Shown one piece after another: positions 52,496-62,500 of a stretch of 64,000 nucleotides of DNA; within the stretch, counting starts at the first letter, position 1; each line of letters starts with the position of its first letter. The notes below the pieces were generated by a model. It did not search any database, was not told the DNA's origin, and saw nothing but the letters and a program-made list of their open reading frames with translations. Both the position numbers and the translations under genes were made by a program. The DNA comes from Psychrobacillus vulpis (GTDB lineage: Bacteria > Bacillota > Bacilli > Bacillales_A > Planococcaceae), in contig NZ_VDGI01000011.1 of NCBI RefSeq assembly GCF_006861825.1, positions 1 through 64,000 of the forward strand, given 5' to 3'.

Positions 52496-53035
52496 ATGTT
52501 AAAAAGTAAGAATATATATTTAAGACAACTTAAAATCTCGGATGCGAATGAACTACTAGATTTACTTAAGAAAAATCAATCTTTTTTTGAGAAATACTCA
52601 ATCAATCGTCCTACTAATTACTGGACTATAGAAACACAGAAAGAATTAATAGAAAAATGGGAGCAAAATGCAAAACAAGATACTGAATACCAATTTGGTA
52701 TTTATAAATCGGACGATAATTCACTTATTGGTAGCATCAGCCTATTCCATGTTGCTCGCGGCCCTCGTCATAGTGCAATGGTAGGCTACCATTTAGATCA
52801 AGAGCACAATGGAAAAGGTTATACTACCGAAGCAACTAAACTAATTGTCAACTATGCTTTTGAAATCCTCCATTTACATAGAATTGAAGCTGGAGTTATG
52901 CCACATAACATTGGTTCCATAAAAGTTTTAGAGAAAGCTGGTTTTCTTAAAGAAGGAATAGCTAAGAAAAATATTAAGATTAACGGTCGTTGGGAAGATC
53001 ATCAGATGTTGGCAATAATAAATCCTAAAGAATAA
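52496..53035 (+). CDS. GNAT N-acetyltransferase (RimJ/RimL type)
   Basis: A 179-residue GNAT acetyltransferase. It starts with the RimJ-like IYLRQLKISDANELLDLL, has the acetyl-CoA site HNGKGYTTEATKLIVNYAF (Q/R-x-x-G-x-A variant reading N-G-K-G-Y-T) and then NIGSIKVLEKAGFLKEG. It ends KINGRWEDHQMLAI, typical of RimJ/YdaF-like proteins that modify ribosomal or small substrates. It is monocistronic with AGAAAGGAAG before ATG. Confidence 0.9.
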   Translation: MLKSKNIYLRQLKISDANELLDLLKKNQSFFEKYSINRPTNYWTIETQKELIEKWEQNAKQDTEYQFGIYKSDDNSLIGSISLFHVARGPRHSAMVGYHLDQEHNGKGYTTEATKLIVNYAFEILHLHRIEAGVMPHNIGSIKVLEKAGFLKEGIAKKNIKINGRWEDHQMLAIINPKE

Positions 53036-53050
53036 CTGTATATACATTAC

Positions 53051-53083
53051 TCACTCATTTGGTTTAAAATGAGTGTTTTTTGT
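53051..53083 (+). terminator. Terminator after acetyltransferase gene
   Basis: CACTCATTT/AAATGAGTG around GGTTTA is followed by six T residues. Confidence 0.9.
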
Positions 53084-53179
53084 TAATATTTTCACTTGCA
53101 CACCCCAAAGAATATTACGACATTTTATGACAAAACTTTCCTATGTATCCTATCTGAATTGTGATGTTTTGAAACAAAA

Positions 53180-53228
53180 AAATGACTCTACTTGTCTTTT
53201 CTATAAAAAAAACAAGTGGAGTCATCTA
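53180..53228. terminator. Hairpin upstream of cheX
   Basis: ATGACTCTACTTGT pairs imperfectly with ACAAGTGGAGTCAT around 16 bases. It lies in the 390-base leader before cheX, where an open frame without sensible composition also exists. It could be a leftover terminator or a leader structure. Confidence 0.55.
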
Positions 53229-53471
53229 TTAGACCAATATTATTTAGCTTGCGGAGATGTTGAGCGTAAAACAAAAGCAGTAACCCCGCTATATAGTAGA
53301 ATTGTAGATCCTATAAAAAAAGTTATCATACAAATCGTCCTCTCAGGTGAATTTGAAATTCATTCTCATTCAAATACTAGCACAACATTTCGACATTTTC
53401 TACATTTACTATTCAACTATTCATTTTTTCATGCTACTATTAAGTCATATTTACTACATGGAGGGAACGTA

Positions 53472-53924
53472 ATGAGTGCATCAAAACACATACAAACCAT
53501 ATTAAATGGAACTATTCAATCGTTAAAATCTGTCATCCCTCTTACAATGGATATTAAATCCCCTTCTTTAATGGTGCAACCGTTTGAGCAAAAAGAAATG
53601 GGCGTACTAATAGGAATTATTGGAGATATTAAAGGACGTATAATCGTAGATTCCACTTCCGATTGTTTTTCATCGATAGGAGCAACAATGTTTGGTATGC
53701 CCTTAGAGGGTGAAATGCTCGAATCATTTACTGGAGAACTTGGAAATATGATTGCAGGGAATTTATGTACATCCGTAGCTGGAAACGGTGTAGAAATTGA
53801 TATTACCCCGCCAACTGTTATCGTTGGTACAACAAGATTATTTGGATTTCAGCATGCGTTCAAATTACCTGTCGAAATATCTGGTGTTGGAGAATTAACA
53901 GTAATATTAACCATTGATGAATAA
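53472..53924 (+). CDS. cheX: CheX-like phosphatase/chemotaxis protein
   Basis: A 150-residue CheX-family protein. MDIKSPSLMVQPFEQKEMGV begins the fold, and GDIKGRIIVDSTSDCFSSIG and FTGELGNMIAGNLCTSVAGN carry the E-x-x-N catalytic pattern that dephosphorylates CheY-P. ITPPTVIVGTTRL and ISGVGELTVILTI close it. The frame extends upstream to 53073, but that part has no homology and GGAGGGAAC lies directly before ATG 53472, so this start is used. It is isolated from other chemotaxis genes. Confidence 0.85.
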   Translation: MSASKHIQTILNGTIQSLKSVIPLTMDIKSPSLMVQPFEQKEMGVLIGIIGDIKGRIIVDSTSDCFSSIGATMFGMPLEGEMLESFTGELGNMIAGNLCTSVAGNGVEIDITPPTVIVGTTRLFGFQHAFKLPVEISGVGELTVILTIDE

Positions 53925-53976
53925 TAGGTAGACTATATGGGGCTACCACCTCTGAACTATGATTTTGTAAACAACC

Positions 53977-54016
53977 TAAAGGGAACTTTCTACTAAAGAA
54001 AGTTCCTTTTTTATTT
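53977..54016 (+). terminator. cheX terminator
   Basis: AAAGGGAACTTTCT/AGAAAGTTCCTTT around ACTAA, then T-rich. Confidence 0.9.
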
Positions 54017-54157
54017 TATCTAAAAGTAATAATTAATTGTTTCACATTAATTTCACATTATACCCTTTCTAGTGTGATTTTTATCACATCTTTGGGCTAC
54101 TAATCTATTTATTATTAAAAGCATACAAGAACATCTTTTACTGGAGGTGTAACGAAG

Positions 54158-54280
54158 ATGTCGAATAAGAAAGAAAAAGAACTAAATTTGAAAGGCACAT
54201 TGTATTCTGTTGGATTTGTAGGTGTATTCATTTTAGTCACTTGGTTTATGGCATTTTACTTGTTTATTGAGCGATTTTAA
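54158..54280 (+). CDS. Cytochrome c oxidase subunit IIa (ba3 type)
   Basis: A 40-residue one-helix protein: charged start MSNKKEKELNLKGTLYS, then the membrane segment VGFVGVFILVTWFMAFYLFI. It matches the COX2A family, the small subunit IIa of ba3-type oxidases, in length, start and place directly before subunit II. GGAGGTG lies upstream of ATG. The gap to the next gene is 20 bases. Confidence 0.82.
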   Translation: MSNKKEKELNLKGTLYSVGFVGVFILVTWFMAFYLFIERF

Positions 54281-54300
54281 TTTATTGGAGGTCAAAGGCT

Positions 54301-54777
54301 ATGCATATGCATAAGTACGAAAAATGGTGGTTAACATTTGGAGTTGGATCACTCGTATTATTTTTAGTAATTGTTGGTTTTAGTGCTTTCCACTATGGTT
54401 CCCACCCACCGAGTGCAAAAGTATACATCGATCCTGAGCGAGTTGATGAAATTGCACCATTCAATAATCCAGGTGTTCACAAAGTGGAAGGAAAGGATTG
54501 GGACTATGAAGTAGTATTCGTTGCATCAGCGTTCTACTATAACCCACCAGAAATTGAAGTTCCACTCGATGCAAAAGTTAAATTCATTGCTACTACAAAG
54601 GATGTAGTACATGGATTCCAAGTTGCTGGAACGAATATTAATATGATGCTTGAACCAGGATATGTTTCGGAATTTGTAACAACAGTTGATAAGTCAGGCG
54701 AATATTTAATTTTATGTAATGAGTATTGTGGAATTGGTCATTCTACTATGACATCCATGCTAAAGGTGGTTGAGTAA
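54301..54777 (+). CDS. cbaB: ba3-type cytochrome c oxidase subunit II
   Basis: A 158-residue subunit II with one N-terminal membrane helix (VGSLVLFLVIVGFSAFHYG) and an outside cupredoxin domain. The CuA ligands are in VVHGFQVAGTNINM and LILCNEYCGIGHSTM (two Cys, two His, Met and the Glu carbonyl). Electrons from cytochrome c enter here. The single helix and short length are typical of ba3 (B-type) oxidases. It is followed one base after its stop by the subunit I ATG. Confidence 0.93.
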   Translation: MHMHKYEKWWLTFGVGSLVLFLVIVGFSAFHYGSHPPSAKVYIDPERVDEIAPFNNPGVHKVEGKDWDYEVVFVASAFYYNPPEIEVPLDAKVKFIATTKDVVHGFQVAGTNINMMLEPGYVSEFVTTVDKSGEYLILCNEYCGIGHSTMTSMLKVVE

Positions 54778-54778
54778 T

Positions 54779-56446
54779 ATGACAACAATTACGGAAAAAG
54801 CAAAAGATTTAGTAAAAGTAGATAAGAGAGATGGCAAATTAGCACTGGCACATATTTATGTTGCATTTATCTCTTTATTTATAGGCGGACTATGTGGATT
54901 ATTACAAACGCTAGTTAGGTCTGGTCATTTTACACTCCCTTGGGGAATTGGCTATTATCAAATATTAACAGTACATGGTGTATTACTAGGACTTATTTTA
55001 ACAACATATTTTATTTTCGGTTTTCAAATTGCGGCAGTTAGTAGAACTGCTGGTACATTAACTTCTAAACAACGTCTTCTAGGTTGGATTGGTTTTTGGG
55101 TTATGACTGTTGGAGTTGTTATGGCAGCTACTATGGTATTGCTCAATGAAGCTTCTGTACTCTATACATTTTATGCACCACTTCAAGCTCATTGGATTTT
55201 CTATTTAGGACTAACTTTTGTTATAGTTGGATCTTGGATTGGAGGAGCTGGCCAAATACTAAAGTACATCGAATGGCGCAAAGCAAATCCTGGAAAACCA
55301 AGTCCATTAATAACATTCATGGTTGTTATTAATCTAGCATTATGGATCATTGCTTCTTTAGGTGTTGCAACTTCAGTTCTTTTCCAATTATTACCTTGGT
55401 CATTAGGATGGGTAGATAAAGTAGATGTATTAATTTCACGAACATTGTTTTGGTATTTTGGTCACCCTCTTGTTTACTTCTGGTTATTACCAGCATATAT
55501 GGTTTGGTATGTAGTTATTCCTAAGATAATTGGCGGCAAGATTTTCTCTGATTCTCTTGCAAGATTATCATTTGTATTATTTTTATTATTTTCTATTCCT
55601 GTTGGTTTTCACCATCAATTAACTGAACCAGGTATCAGTTCTTTTTGGAAGTTTTTGCAAGTAGTATTAACTTTAATGGTAGTTATTCCTTCTCTTTTGA
55701 CTGCTTTCTCATTATTTGCAACGTTTGAAATCCGCGGTCGAATGTTAGGTGGAAAAGGAATCTTTGGATGGTTAAAAAAATTACCATGGAATGATGCTCG
55801 TTTTGTAGTTCCCTTCATCGGAATGGTCGCATTTATCCCTGCTGGTGCTGGCGGTATTATTAATGCTTCCCACCAAATGAATCAAGTAATTCATAATACG
55901 ATTTGGGTAACAGGACACTTCCACTTAACGGTGGCAACATCTGTATTACTTACATTCTTTGGAGCTGCTTATTGGTTAGTCCCCCATCTGACAGGGAGAG
56001 TATTAACAAAGGAAATGAATCGTCTTGCAATTATTCAAGCAATTGTATGGTCAGTAGGTATGTCTATCATGTCAACTGCAATGCATATTGTTGGATTGTT
56101 TGGAGCACCACGCCGTTCAGATTTTTCAACTTACGGTGGTTCTGCACAAGCAGCGGAATGGATTCCTTACCAACTTGCACAAGCAATTGGCGGTACAATT
56201 CTTTTTATCGGAATCATTTTGGCACTTTATATCATCGCAAACTTATTATGGTTTGCTCCTAAAGGGGATGAAGAATTCCCGATCGGAGAAGTTTCTGAGC
56301 ACGCAGAGAAAACACCAATGGTATTCGAGAACTGGAAAATCTGGTTAACGATTTGTATTGTACTCATTTTATTTGCTTACACAGTACCATTTATTGATAT
56401 GATTCAAAATGCTCCACCTGGATCGATCGGATATAAATTCTGGTAA
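54779..56446 (+). CDS. cbaA: ba3-type cytochrome c oxidase subunit I
   Basis: A 555-residue haem-copper oxidase subunit I with about 13 helices. Low-spin haem His is in TVHGVLLGLIL; CuB and cross-linked Tyr region is WYFGHPLVYFWLLPAYMVWY; later CuB His residues are in GFHHQLTEPG, and the haem a3 ligands in HNTIWVTGHFHLTVATS. Absence of the usual D-channel residues and presence of HPLVYFWLLPAY indicate a B-type enzyme. A TTG upstream is in frame, but GGTGG favours ATG 54779. It is last in the operon. Confidence 0.93.
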   Translation: MTTITEKAKDLVKVDKRDGKLALAHIYVAFISLFIGGLCGLLQTLVRSGHFTLPWGIGYYQILTVHGVLLGLILTTYFIFGFQIAAVSRTAGTLTSKQRLLGWIGFWVMTVGVVMAATMVLLNEASVLYTFYAPLQAHWIFYLGLTFVIVGSWIGGAGQILKYIEWRKANPGKPSPLITFMVVINLALWIIASLGVATSVLFQLLPWSLGWVDKVDVLISRTLFWYFGHPLVYFWLLPAYMVWYVVIPKIIGGKIFSDSLARLSFVLFLLFSIPVGFHHQLTEPGISSFWKFLQVVLTLMVVIPSLLTAFSLFATFEIRGRMLGGKGIFGWLKKLPWNDARFVVPFIGMVAFIPAGAGGIINASHQMNQVIHNTIWVTGHFHLTVATSVLLTFFGAAYWLVPHLTGRVLTKEMNRLAIIQAIVWSVGMSIMSTAMHIVGLFGAPRRSDFSTYGGSAQAAEWIPYQLAQAIGGTILFIGIILALYIIANLLWFAPKGDEEFPIGEVSEHAEKTPMVFENWKIWLTICIVLILFAYTVPFIDMIQNAPPGSIGYKFW

Positions 56447-56470
56447 AACATGAATTTTCCCTATAAAATA

Positions 56471-56506
56471 TAAAAGCGCTTGGCAAAATCCAAGCGCTTT
56501 TTATTT
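56471..56506 (+). terminator. Terminator after ba3 oxidase operon
   Basis: AAAGCGCTTGG/CCAAGCGCTTT around CAAAAT, followed by TTATTTT. Confidence 0.92.
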
Positions 56507-56608
56507 TCTATTATGTTTTTAATGATTTGTTTTTATATTATTTACTTCAATTACATGGCAAATATAGGTTTAACTAGAATACTATTTTTATAATGATAAC
56601 ATATGAGA

Positions 56609-56656
56609 GGTATCTCCAACATTGCGAAATTCGTAGTGCTGGAGGTACCCTTTTTA
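56609..56656. terminator. Hairpin 3' of first SPOCS gene
   Basis: GGTATCTCCA pairs with TGGAGGTACC across a 21-base loop, followed by CTTTTT on the forward strand. It may end transcription rightward from the oxidase side, or mark the 3' end of the reverse-strand spore gene. Confidence 0.55.
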
Positions 56657-56669
56657 AACAAGTTAAAAT

Positions 56670-57422
56670 CTAGCAGCCTAAAGAAGGAACTCTCACTTGT
56701 CTTATTTGAAGTAATTTTAGCGTAATATCGACTACAAGCTTTTCTCGCAATTCTTTTATTGTTTCTCCAAATTCTAATGGACATGGGGAAAAATCTATTT
56801 CAAAGAAATCTGCACTAATTAATTCGCAATAAGGTTGCTCGTTGTAAAAAACGCTATTTTCAAAGAAGTATTTATCTAGACGCGGAGTTTCACCGTGTTT
56901 CGGATCAATAAATCGAGATTTACTTTCAGAAGATTCGCCTAAAATAGGGAAAAGTATAAAATCTCCACCCTGTTGGACGTCACCCTTTAGATCCGCAAAT
57001 CCACAGAATGGAACAGTGGCAATTCGATCACGAATAAATCCATTACAATTTGATGTAGCATATTCAATATCCTTGCGAATAAATCCTTCTATAAATAATT
57101 TCCCTCTTGTTACAGTACGAACACCTGGGCATGTATCATCGCAAAATTTTACAGGAACAAGTTTACATTGAGTAATAAATACATCTTTTAACACTCTCTT
57201 AATCTCGCTAGCTGGTGGTGTTAGCGGAATACATGCTTCAACGACGACTTGAACTGTAGTCTCAGCTAATACTGCTGGGACTTTAATAATTGGTCTAAAC
57301 CCTTGGGGAAGTACACATGGCTCAACCGGTTCATCTTTAAAAGGTGACAATGTCTTTGCCTCTACTGGACATGGCATCGCAATTGGACAATTATCATTAC
57401 ATGGATCGTTTTGTTGTGTCAT
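56670..57422 (-). CDS. SPOCS (DUF3794) spore coat/exosporium protein, paralogue 1
   Basis: A 250-residue Cys-rich protein. The N-terminus has C-x-x-x-C clusters (DPCNDNCPIAMPCPVEAKTL). Then comes a SPOCS/DUF3794 domain (FRPIIKVPAVLAETTVQVVV, EIKRVLKDVFITQCKLVPVK, GKLFIEGFIRKDIEYATSN). A second part follows: RIATVPFCGFADLKGDVQQG, GDFILFPILGESSESKSRF, EQPYCELISADFFEIDF, then REKLVVDITLKLLQIRQVRV. SPOCS domains occur in SipL and other spore-surface assembly proteins. AAAGGAGGTGAT precedes ATG 57422. Its paralogue lies 400 bases upstream on the same strand with a terminator between, so each has its own promoter. Confidence 0.85.
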   Translation of the reverse strand: MTQQNDPCNDNCPIAMPCPVEAKTLSPFKDEPVEPCVLPQGFRPIIKVPAVLAETTVQVVVEACIPLTPPASEIKRVLKDVFITQCKLVPVKFCDDTCPGVRTVTRGKLFIEGFIRKDIEYATSNCNGFIRDRIATVPFCGFADLKGDVQQGGDFILFPILGESSESKSRFIDPKHGETPRLDKYFFENSVFYNEQPYCELISADFFEIDFSPCPLEFGETIKELREKLVVDITLKLLQIRQVRVPSLGC

Positions 57423-57721
57423 CAAAATCACCTCCTTTCACTTACCAATTATCTTTTGATTGCCATTTAGTAATTTTTTTGTAACGAAGATTCACACTTC
57501 AAAGAATATATGAATTTTTTTATTGTTATGCCTAAACTTCTTTTTATCGTATTAAGCACCTTTTATTATCTTTCGTTCGACTTATATCTTAATATATGTC
57601 GTATAGAGCAGTAGAATTGAGCTTATATAATAGGTACATAAACAATTATTTGGTTTTTTAGCAAATTTCTACTCTAGGGATGCTTGCCTAATTTGATAAC
57701 AACTCTTTCTTTATTTCTATT
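57423..57721. other. Promoter region of SPOCS paralogue 1
   Basis: AT-rich. On the reverse strand CATATATTA near 57590-57600 fits the -10 of sigma-K promoters (CATAnnnTA), but the -35 spacing is poor. No gene was seen. Confidence 0.3.
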
Positions 57722-57759
57722 AATAAAACCGTTGGCGTTGATTTCGCCAACGGTTTTTG
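57722..57759. terminator. Terminator between SPOCS paralogues
   Basis: AAAACCGTTGGCG/CGCCAACGGTTTT around 6 bases with T/A runs on both sides. Confidence 0.92.
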
Positions 57760-57821
57760 ATATTTATAAAGATTCCCCTTACACATTTTCAGCATACTTG
57801 TTTCTTGCCTAGGAGAAATTT

Positions 57822-58577
57822 TTAACAATCGCCTAGAGATTCCACTCTTACTTGTCGTACTTGCAAAACCTTTAGCGTAAGGTCAACTACAATTTTCTCG
57901 CGTAAACAATCGAATGTTTCATCCGCTTCTACTGGACACGGTGTAAAATCAAGTTCGAAGAAATTTGCACTTATTAACTCGCAATATGGTTGTTCATTAT
58001 AAAAAGCACTATTTTCAAAGAAGTATTTATCTTGGCGAGGGATATCTCCGTTTTTAGGATTTATAAATCGAGATTTGCTTTCGGAAGATTGACCAATTAC
58101 TGGGAAAAGAATAAAATCCCCACCCTCATTAACGTCCCCTTTTAAATCTGCAAAACCAGAAAACGGAACAGTAGCAATTCGATCACGTATTACTCCATTA
58201 CAATTCGCTGTAGCATATTCAATATCTTTGCGGATAAATCCTTGGATGAATAATTTCCCTCTTGTTACTGTTCGTACACCTGGGCATATTTCATCACAAA
58301 ATTTTACTGGAACTAGTTTACATTGGGTTAAAAATACATCTTTTAACACTCGTTTAATTTCAACTGCTGGTGGATTAAGTGGAATATTTGATTCTACAAC
58401 GATTTGAAGAGTTGTTTCTGCTAATACAGCTGGAACTTTAATAATTGGTCTAAAATTTTCCGGAATTACACAAGGTTTCGAAGGTTCATCTGACAAAGGT
58501 ATCAATGTATTAGCTTCTACAGGACAAGGATTAACAATAGGACAATCATCACTACTCATACCATTTTGTTCACTCAC
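57822..58577 (-). CDS. SPOCS (DUF3794) spore coat/exosporium protein, paralogue 2
   Basis: A 251-residue paralogue of the 56670-57422 product, nearly colinear and mostly identical in the SPOCS part (IIKVPAVLAETTLQIVVESN, TQCKLVPVKFCDEICPGVRT, GKLFIQGFIRKDIEYATANC) and the second part (RIATVPFSGFADLKGDVNEG, FYNEQPYCELISANFFELDF). The first Cys of the neighbour's CNDNC block is missing. GTG at 58577, 7 bases after GGAGG, gives a length equal to the paralogue; ATG codons further upstream (58604) lack a ribosome site. It is expected in the spore coat or exosporium. Confidence 0.84.
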   Translation of the reverse strand: MSEQNGMSSDDCPIVNPCPVEANTLIPLSDEPSKPCVIPENFRPIIKVPAVLAETTLQIVVESNIPLNPPAVEIKRVLKDVFLTQCKLVPVKFCDEICPGVRTVTRGKLFIQGFIRKDIEYATANCNGVIRDRIATVPFSGFADLKGDVNEGGDFILFPVIGQSSESKSRFINPKNGDIPRQDKYFFENSAFYNEQPYCELISANFFELDFTPCPVEADETFDCLREKIVVDLTLKVLQVRQVRVESLGDC

Positions 58578-58775
58578 AACATTTCCTCCATTCATTCTTT
58601 TCATTTGTTTTCACATTTCTCTCTTAAAATATGTTGTCTAAGACATTCGTGTATAAGCAACCAGCACAGAAGATGCACAATTTCAGAAAAGGGAAATAAT
58701 AAAAATGAAATGTTATTTTGTAAAAACGATTATTTTGTAAAAACGATCATTTTGTATTATGGAAGTTCATCTTAA

Positions 58776-58819
58776 AAAAGACGACTCCACATTCAAAGTT
58801 CGAAAGTGAAGTCATCTTA
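58776..58819. terminator. Hairpin in the 58.6-59.3 kb gap
   Basis: AAGACGACTCCAC pairs imperfectly with GTGAAGTCATCTT around 15 bases. Probably a terminator for one of the flanking small units. Confidence 0.55.
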
Positions 58820-58859
58820 TTAGGAAGTATATAAATTTAACTAAAAAAATGGAATCCCC

Positions 58860-59090
58860 AAGAAGTTCGTCCAATGCAATTGAAAACTAATTAATAGTAT
58901 AAATTATGAATGTAATAAAAGATGAGGTTAGACATGTAGAAAATAGAGGTGGAACTTTTCTATTACTTTCTAATATAAATCCAGGTATCCAAAGTGATTG
59001 ACAGTTGTCGAATTGACTTAATTGACTTAATCGATTTCAACTAATCTTTAAGAACTAACTCCTTGCTCAACTTAAAGGTTCAATTTCAAT
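58860..59090 (+). pseudogene. Degraded duplicate of the 74-residue gene
   Basis: AAGAAGTTCGTCCAATGCAA at 58860 matches AAGTAGTTCGTCCAAGTCAA at 59226 in the leader of the intact gene. The next part encodes ENRGGTFLLLSNINPGIQSD then stop, aligned with HKGGIFHLLSTLNPGTDVED of the intact gene. A deletion follows. The end (CGATTTCAACTAATCTTTAA and CTCCTTGCTCAACTTAAAGG) matches the intact 3' end and its terminator. The start region has ATG directly followed by TAG. It is an internally deleted, dead copy including leader and terminator. Confidence 0.75.
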
Positions 59091-59299
59091 ATCGATATTT
59101 ATTAACATACTATCTAAAAAAGATGACTTATTTTTATGTATGCAATATAAAGGTATTTATCTGAAATCAAAAATGGAAAATCTTATAGAATCCTTTATTA
59201 TTTTTAAACAAAAATATTCAATTCGCAAGTAGTTCGTCCAAGTCAATATAAAACTAATAAATATTATAGAGTAAGTCCTGCTTATAAGGAGGTGATATT

Positions 59300-59524
59300 A
59301 TGTGTATGAATAAAAAAGAAGATCATAAGGGAGGAATCTTCCACTTACTTTCTACTTTAAATCCTGGTACTGATGTAGAAGATGTTTTTATTAACGGTAG
59401 AGAGGAATCTGTTGATTCTTTTGCTACGTTTAACCCTTTCACTGGTCTAGCTTATTTCTCAAAAAACAATGGTGAAATTTTAGTTGTTGATTTTCGTAAA
59501 ATTGATGCAATTGAATTTAACTAA
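59300..59524 (+). CDS. Small spore-locus protein (74 residues)
   Basis: A short protein with a charged N-terminus (MCMNKKEDHKGG) and a compact beta domain (IFHLLSTLNPGTDVEDVFIN, DSFATFNPFTGLAYFSKN, GEILVVDFRKIDAIEF). The same pattern ends the giant protein on the opposite strand (LLKNLAPGTNITQLTVKG, SSFIEYNSFTNISTF, LSVNTNQIDSLTLS). The strand pattern also recalls DUF2642-type barrels. AAGGAGGTGAT lies 7 bases before ATG. It is convergent with the giant gene and shares a terminator hairpin. The function is unknown; its place suggests a spore-surface role. Confidence 0.75.
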   Translation: MCMNKKEDHKGGIFHLLSTLNPGTDVEDVFINGREESVDSFATFNPFTGLAYFSKNNGEILVVDFRKIDAIEFN

Positions 59525-59532
59525 TCTCTTGA

Positions 59533-59570
59533 AAATTGGCTCCTTAACTCAAAGTTAAGGAGTCAATTTG
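59533..59570. terminator. Shared terminator overlapping the giant gene's last codons
   Basis: ATTGGCTCCTTAACT/AGTTAAGGAGTCAAT around CAA. On the reverse strand the 3' part encodes the final residues DSLTLS and stop of the giant gene, so terminator and coding end coincide. Confidence 0.88.
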
Positions 59571-62500
59571 ATTTGTATTAACGGATAATATATTATTATT
59601 TTCGAGGAGAAATGTTGAAATATTTGTAAATGAATTATATTCAATAAAAGAGGATACTTTTATTATTTTTCCCTTAACTGTTAGTTGTGTAATATTAGTA
59701 CCCGGAGCTAAATTTTTTAGCAAGTTTATTATAGGTTTATCTAGGCTAACTTCCTTTTTTGTATGGAACGGCTGAAGTTCTTCAAAATTTATTTTTTCTT
59801 GTTGATTTCTTGGTTTCACAGTATACATATTTAAGCTAGGTTGATGTACAGTATCCATTGAAACTTTTTGTACTTGGAGTAATTGCACTATTAATTCTAA
59901 AACAATATTTTGACGTAGTAGATGAAATATAGCTTCTAATTCGTTTGTTACTGATTTTTCAACTTGATTATGACCTGAAATATATTCAATATTTTGATTA
60001 ATATATCCTTCAATAAATAGCTTCCCTCTTAATGCTTCCCGTGTTTCTCCCATTTTTGAAAACGAGAATCCGGCAGGTACGAACTTGCAATTTGTTAATA
60101 TTACTTTTTTAGAAATTTCTAAAACTTTATGAATTTTTTCTTCAAATAAAACATCTTCTTCTAAACTAATTTCGACGTTATATTCTCCTACTACTACTGG
60201 TACTTTAATACTAACAGAAGGAGTAAAATTTGCTTCTCTTGTTTTAACAGATACTGCATCATGTATTGGAGTTAATACAGACCTAGTATTCCCCCTTCCT
60301 TCCTTCATTTTTTTATTATATTTGTAATTAATCTCGATTGTATCTAGGATTTCATGGGATTTAAAGCCTACTAAGTAACAGTATGGCTCTTCATGATAAG
60401 ATGTTATTGTATTAAATAGTTTTGTGTTTAGTTGTGGAATTTGTTTATTATAAGGGTCGATATATTTAAATGTATTTTGAAATGTACTCCCAAATATTGG
60501 AGGGTTAAGGAATGTGTCAATATCCGAAACGCTGGAGAACGGAATTTTTATTGATCTCGATCTTACTCCTGATTGTTTATTAAGCTCCGTCGTATAATTA
60601 GGTTTATGATTTATTTCATTTACTAAGTTTTCTTCTTCTGCTTCTTTCACTTGGAAAAGTTGCTCTGACGATACAACTTCCTGATCTTTCTCTGCCTTCA
60701 ATAGTGAAGAATGTTCAGGCTCGTCAGTTAAACTTGTTCTGGAATCTATAGTTCGATGTTGTAAGTTATAAATTTTTACAAAGGTAGTATTGGGTATTTT
60801 TATTGTCCTAGGTTTTAACCCTAGTTGTATGTTTGGCTCATTTAGCCGATTTGTATCATTATCAAAACTTTCTTCTACAGTTTCTTCCACTTTGGAAGTG
60901 TGCTCAGACCTGAATTCTATTTCCTGTACTGTTGAATCTTCCAAATGATCGAGCTCTTGGTCATTTTTCAGAAGGTGTTGGAATTTATATATTTTTAAGA
61001 AAGTAGAATAAGGGATTTTTATCTTTCTCGATTTTGTTCCTAATGGATTATTTGTCTCCTTAAGTTGATTGCTTTCGCTTTTTATTTCATTGAAAAAATT
61101 TTCTTTTATTGTTTCTTCCATTTGGAGAGTGTGTTCAGACGTAGGTACTACTTCTTGTACTGTCCCTGTTTCCAATTGATCGAGATCTTGGTCATCTACT
61201 GTTTCACTCCAATTCGGACGGTGTTGGAAATTATAGATTTTTATAAAAGTGGTATAGGGGATTTTCATTGTTTTCCGTTTTGTTTCTAATTGGTTACTGG
61301 GTTCCATTTGGTGATTAGTATCCTCATTCTTTTCATTAACAAAATTTTCTTCAATCGTATCTTCCACTTTAAACGTGGGTACTGTTTCTTGTACTGTCTC
61401 TACTTCCAATTGATCGAGCTCTTGGTCATTGATATCAACTGGGCTGCTCCAATCCGGTCGGTATTGGAAGTTATAGATCTTTATGAAAGTGGTGTAGGGG
61501 ATTTTTATGGTTCTCCGTTTTGTTTCTAATTGGTTACTGGGTTCCATTAGGTGATTAGTATCCTCATTCGTTTCATTAACAAAATTTTCTTCAATCGTAT
61601 CTTCCACTTTAAACGTGGGTACTGTTTCTTGTACTGTCCCTGCTTCCAATTGATCGAGCTCTTGGTCATTGACATCTAACGTTTCGCTCCAATTCGGACG
61701 GTGTTGGAAATTATAGATTTTTATAAAAGTGGTATGGGGGATTTTTATTGTTCTCCGTTTTGTTTCTGATTGGTTACTGGATTCCATTAGGTGATTAGTA
61801 TCCTCATTCGTTTCATTAACAAAATTTTCTTCTATCGTATCTTCCACTTCTGTCCTAGGTATCATTTCTTGTACTGTTTCTGCTACGAATTGATCGAGCT
61901 CTGTATCATTGACATCTACTGTTTCGCTCCAATTCGGACGGTGTTGGAAGTTATAGATTTTTATGAAAGTGGTATAGGGAATTTTTATGGTTCTCCATAT
62001 TGCTTCTATTTGTTTATTGGGCTCTATTAGGTGATTTGTATCCTCATTCGTTTCATCAACAAAATTTTCTTCAATCGTATCTTCCACTTTAAGCGTGGGT
62101 ACTATTTCTTGTACTGTCCCTGCTTCCAATTGATCGAGCTCTTGGTCATTGACATCTACTGTTTCGCTCCAATTCGGACGGTGTTGGAAACTATAGATTT
62201 TTATGAAAGTGGCATAGGGGATTTTTATTGTTCTCCGTTTTGTTTCTAATTGATTACTGGGTTCCATTAAGTGATTAGTATCCTCATTCTTTTCATTAAC
62301 AAAATTCTCTTCAATCGTATCTTCCACTTTAAACGTGGGTACTGTTTCTTGTACTGTCCCTGCTTCCAATTGATCGGGCTCTAGGTCATTGACATCTACT
62401 GTTTCGCTCCAATTCGGACGTTGTTGGAAATTATAGATTTTTATAAAAGTGGTATAGGGGATTTTTATTGTTCTCCGTTTTGTTTCTGATTGGTTACTGG

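Noticed and set aside
53073-53471. N-terminal extension of CheX by 133 residues
   Set aside because: The frame is open, but the residues lack CheX similarity, cover a hairpin and have unusual composition. A good ribosome site precedes the internal ATG at 53472.
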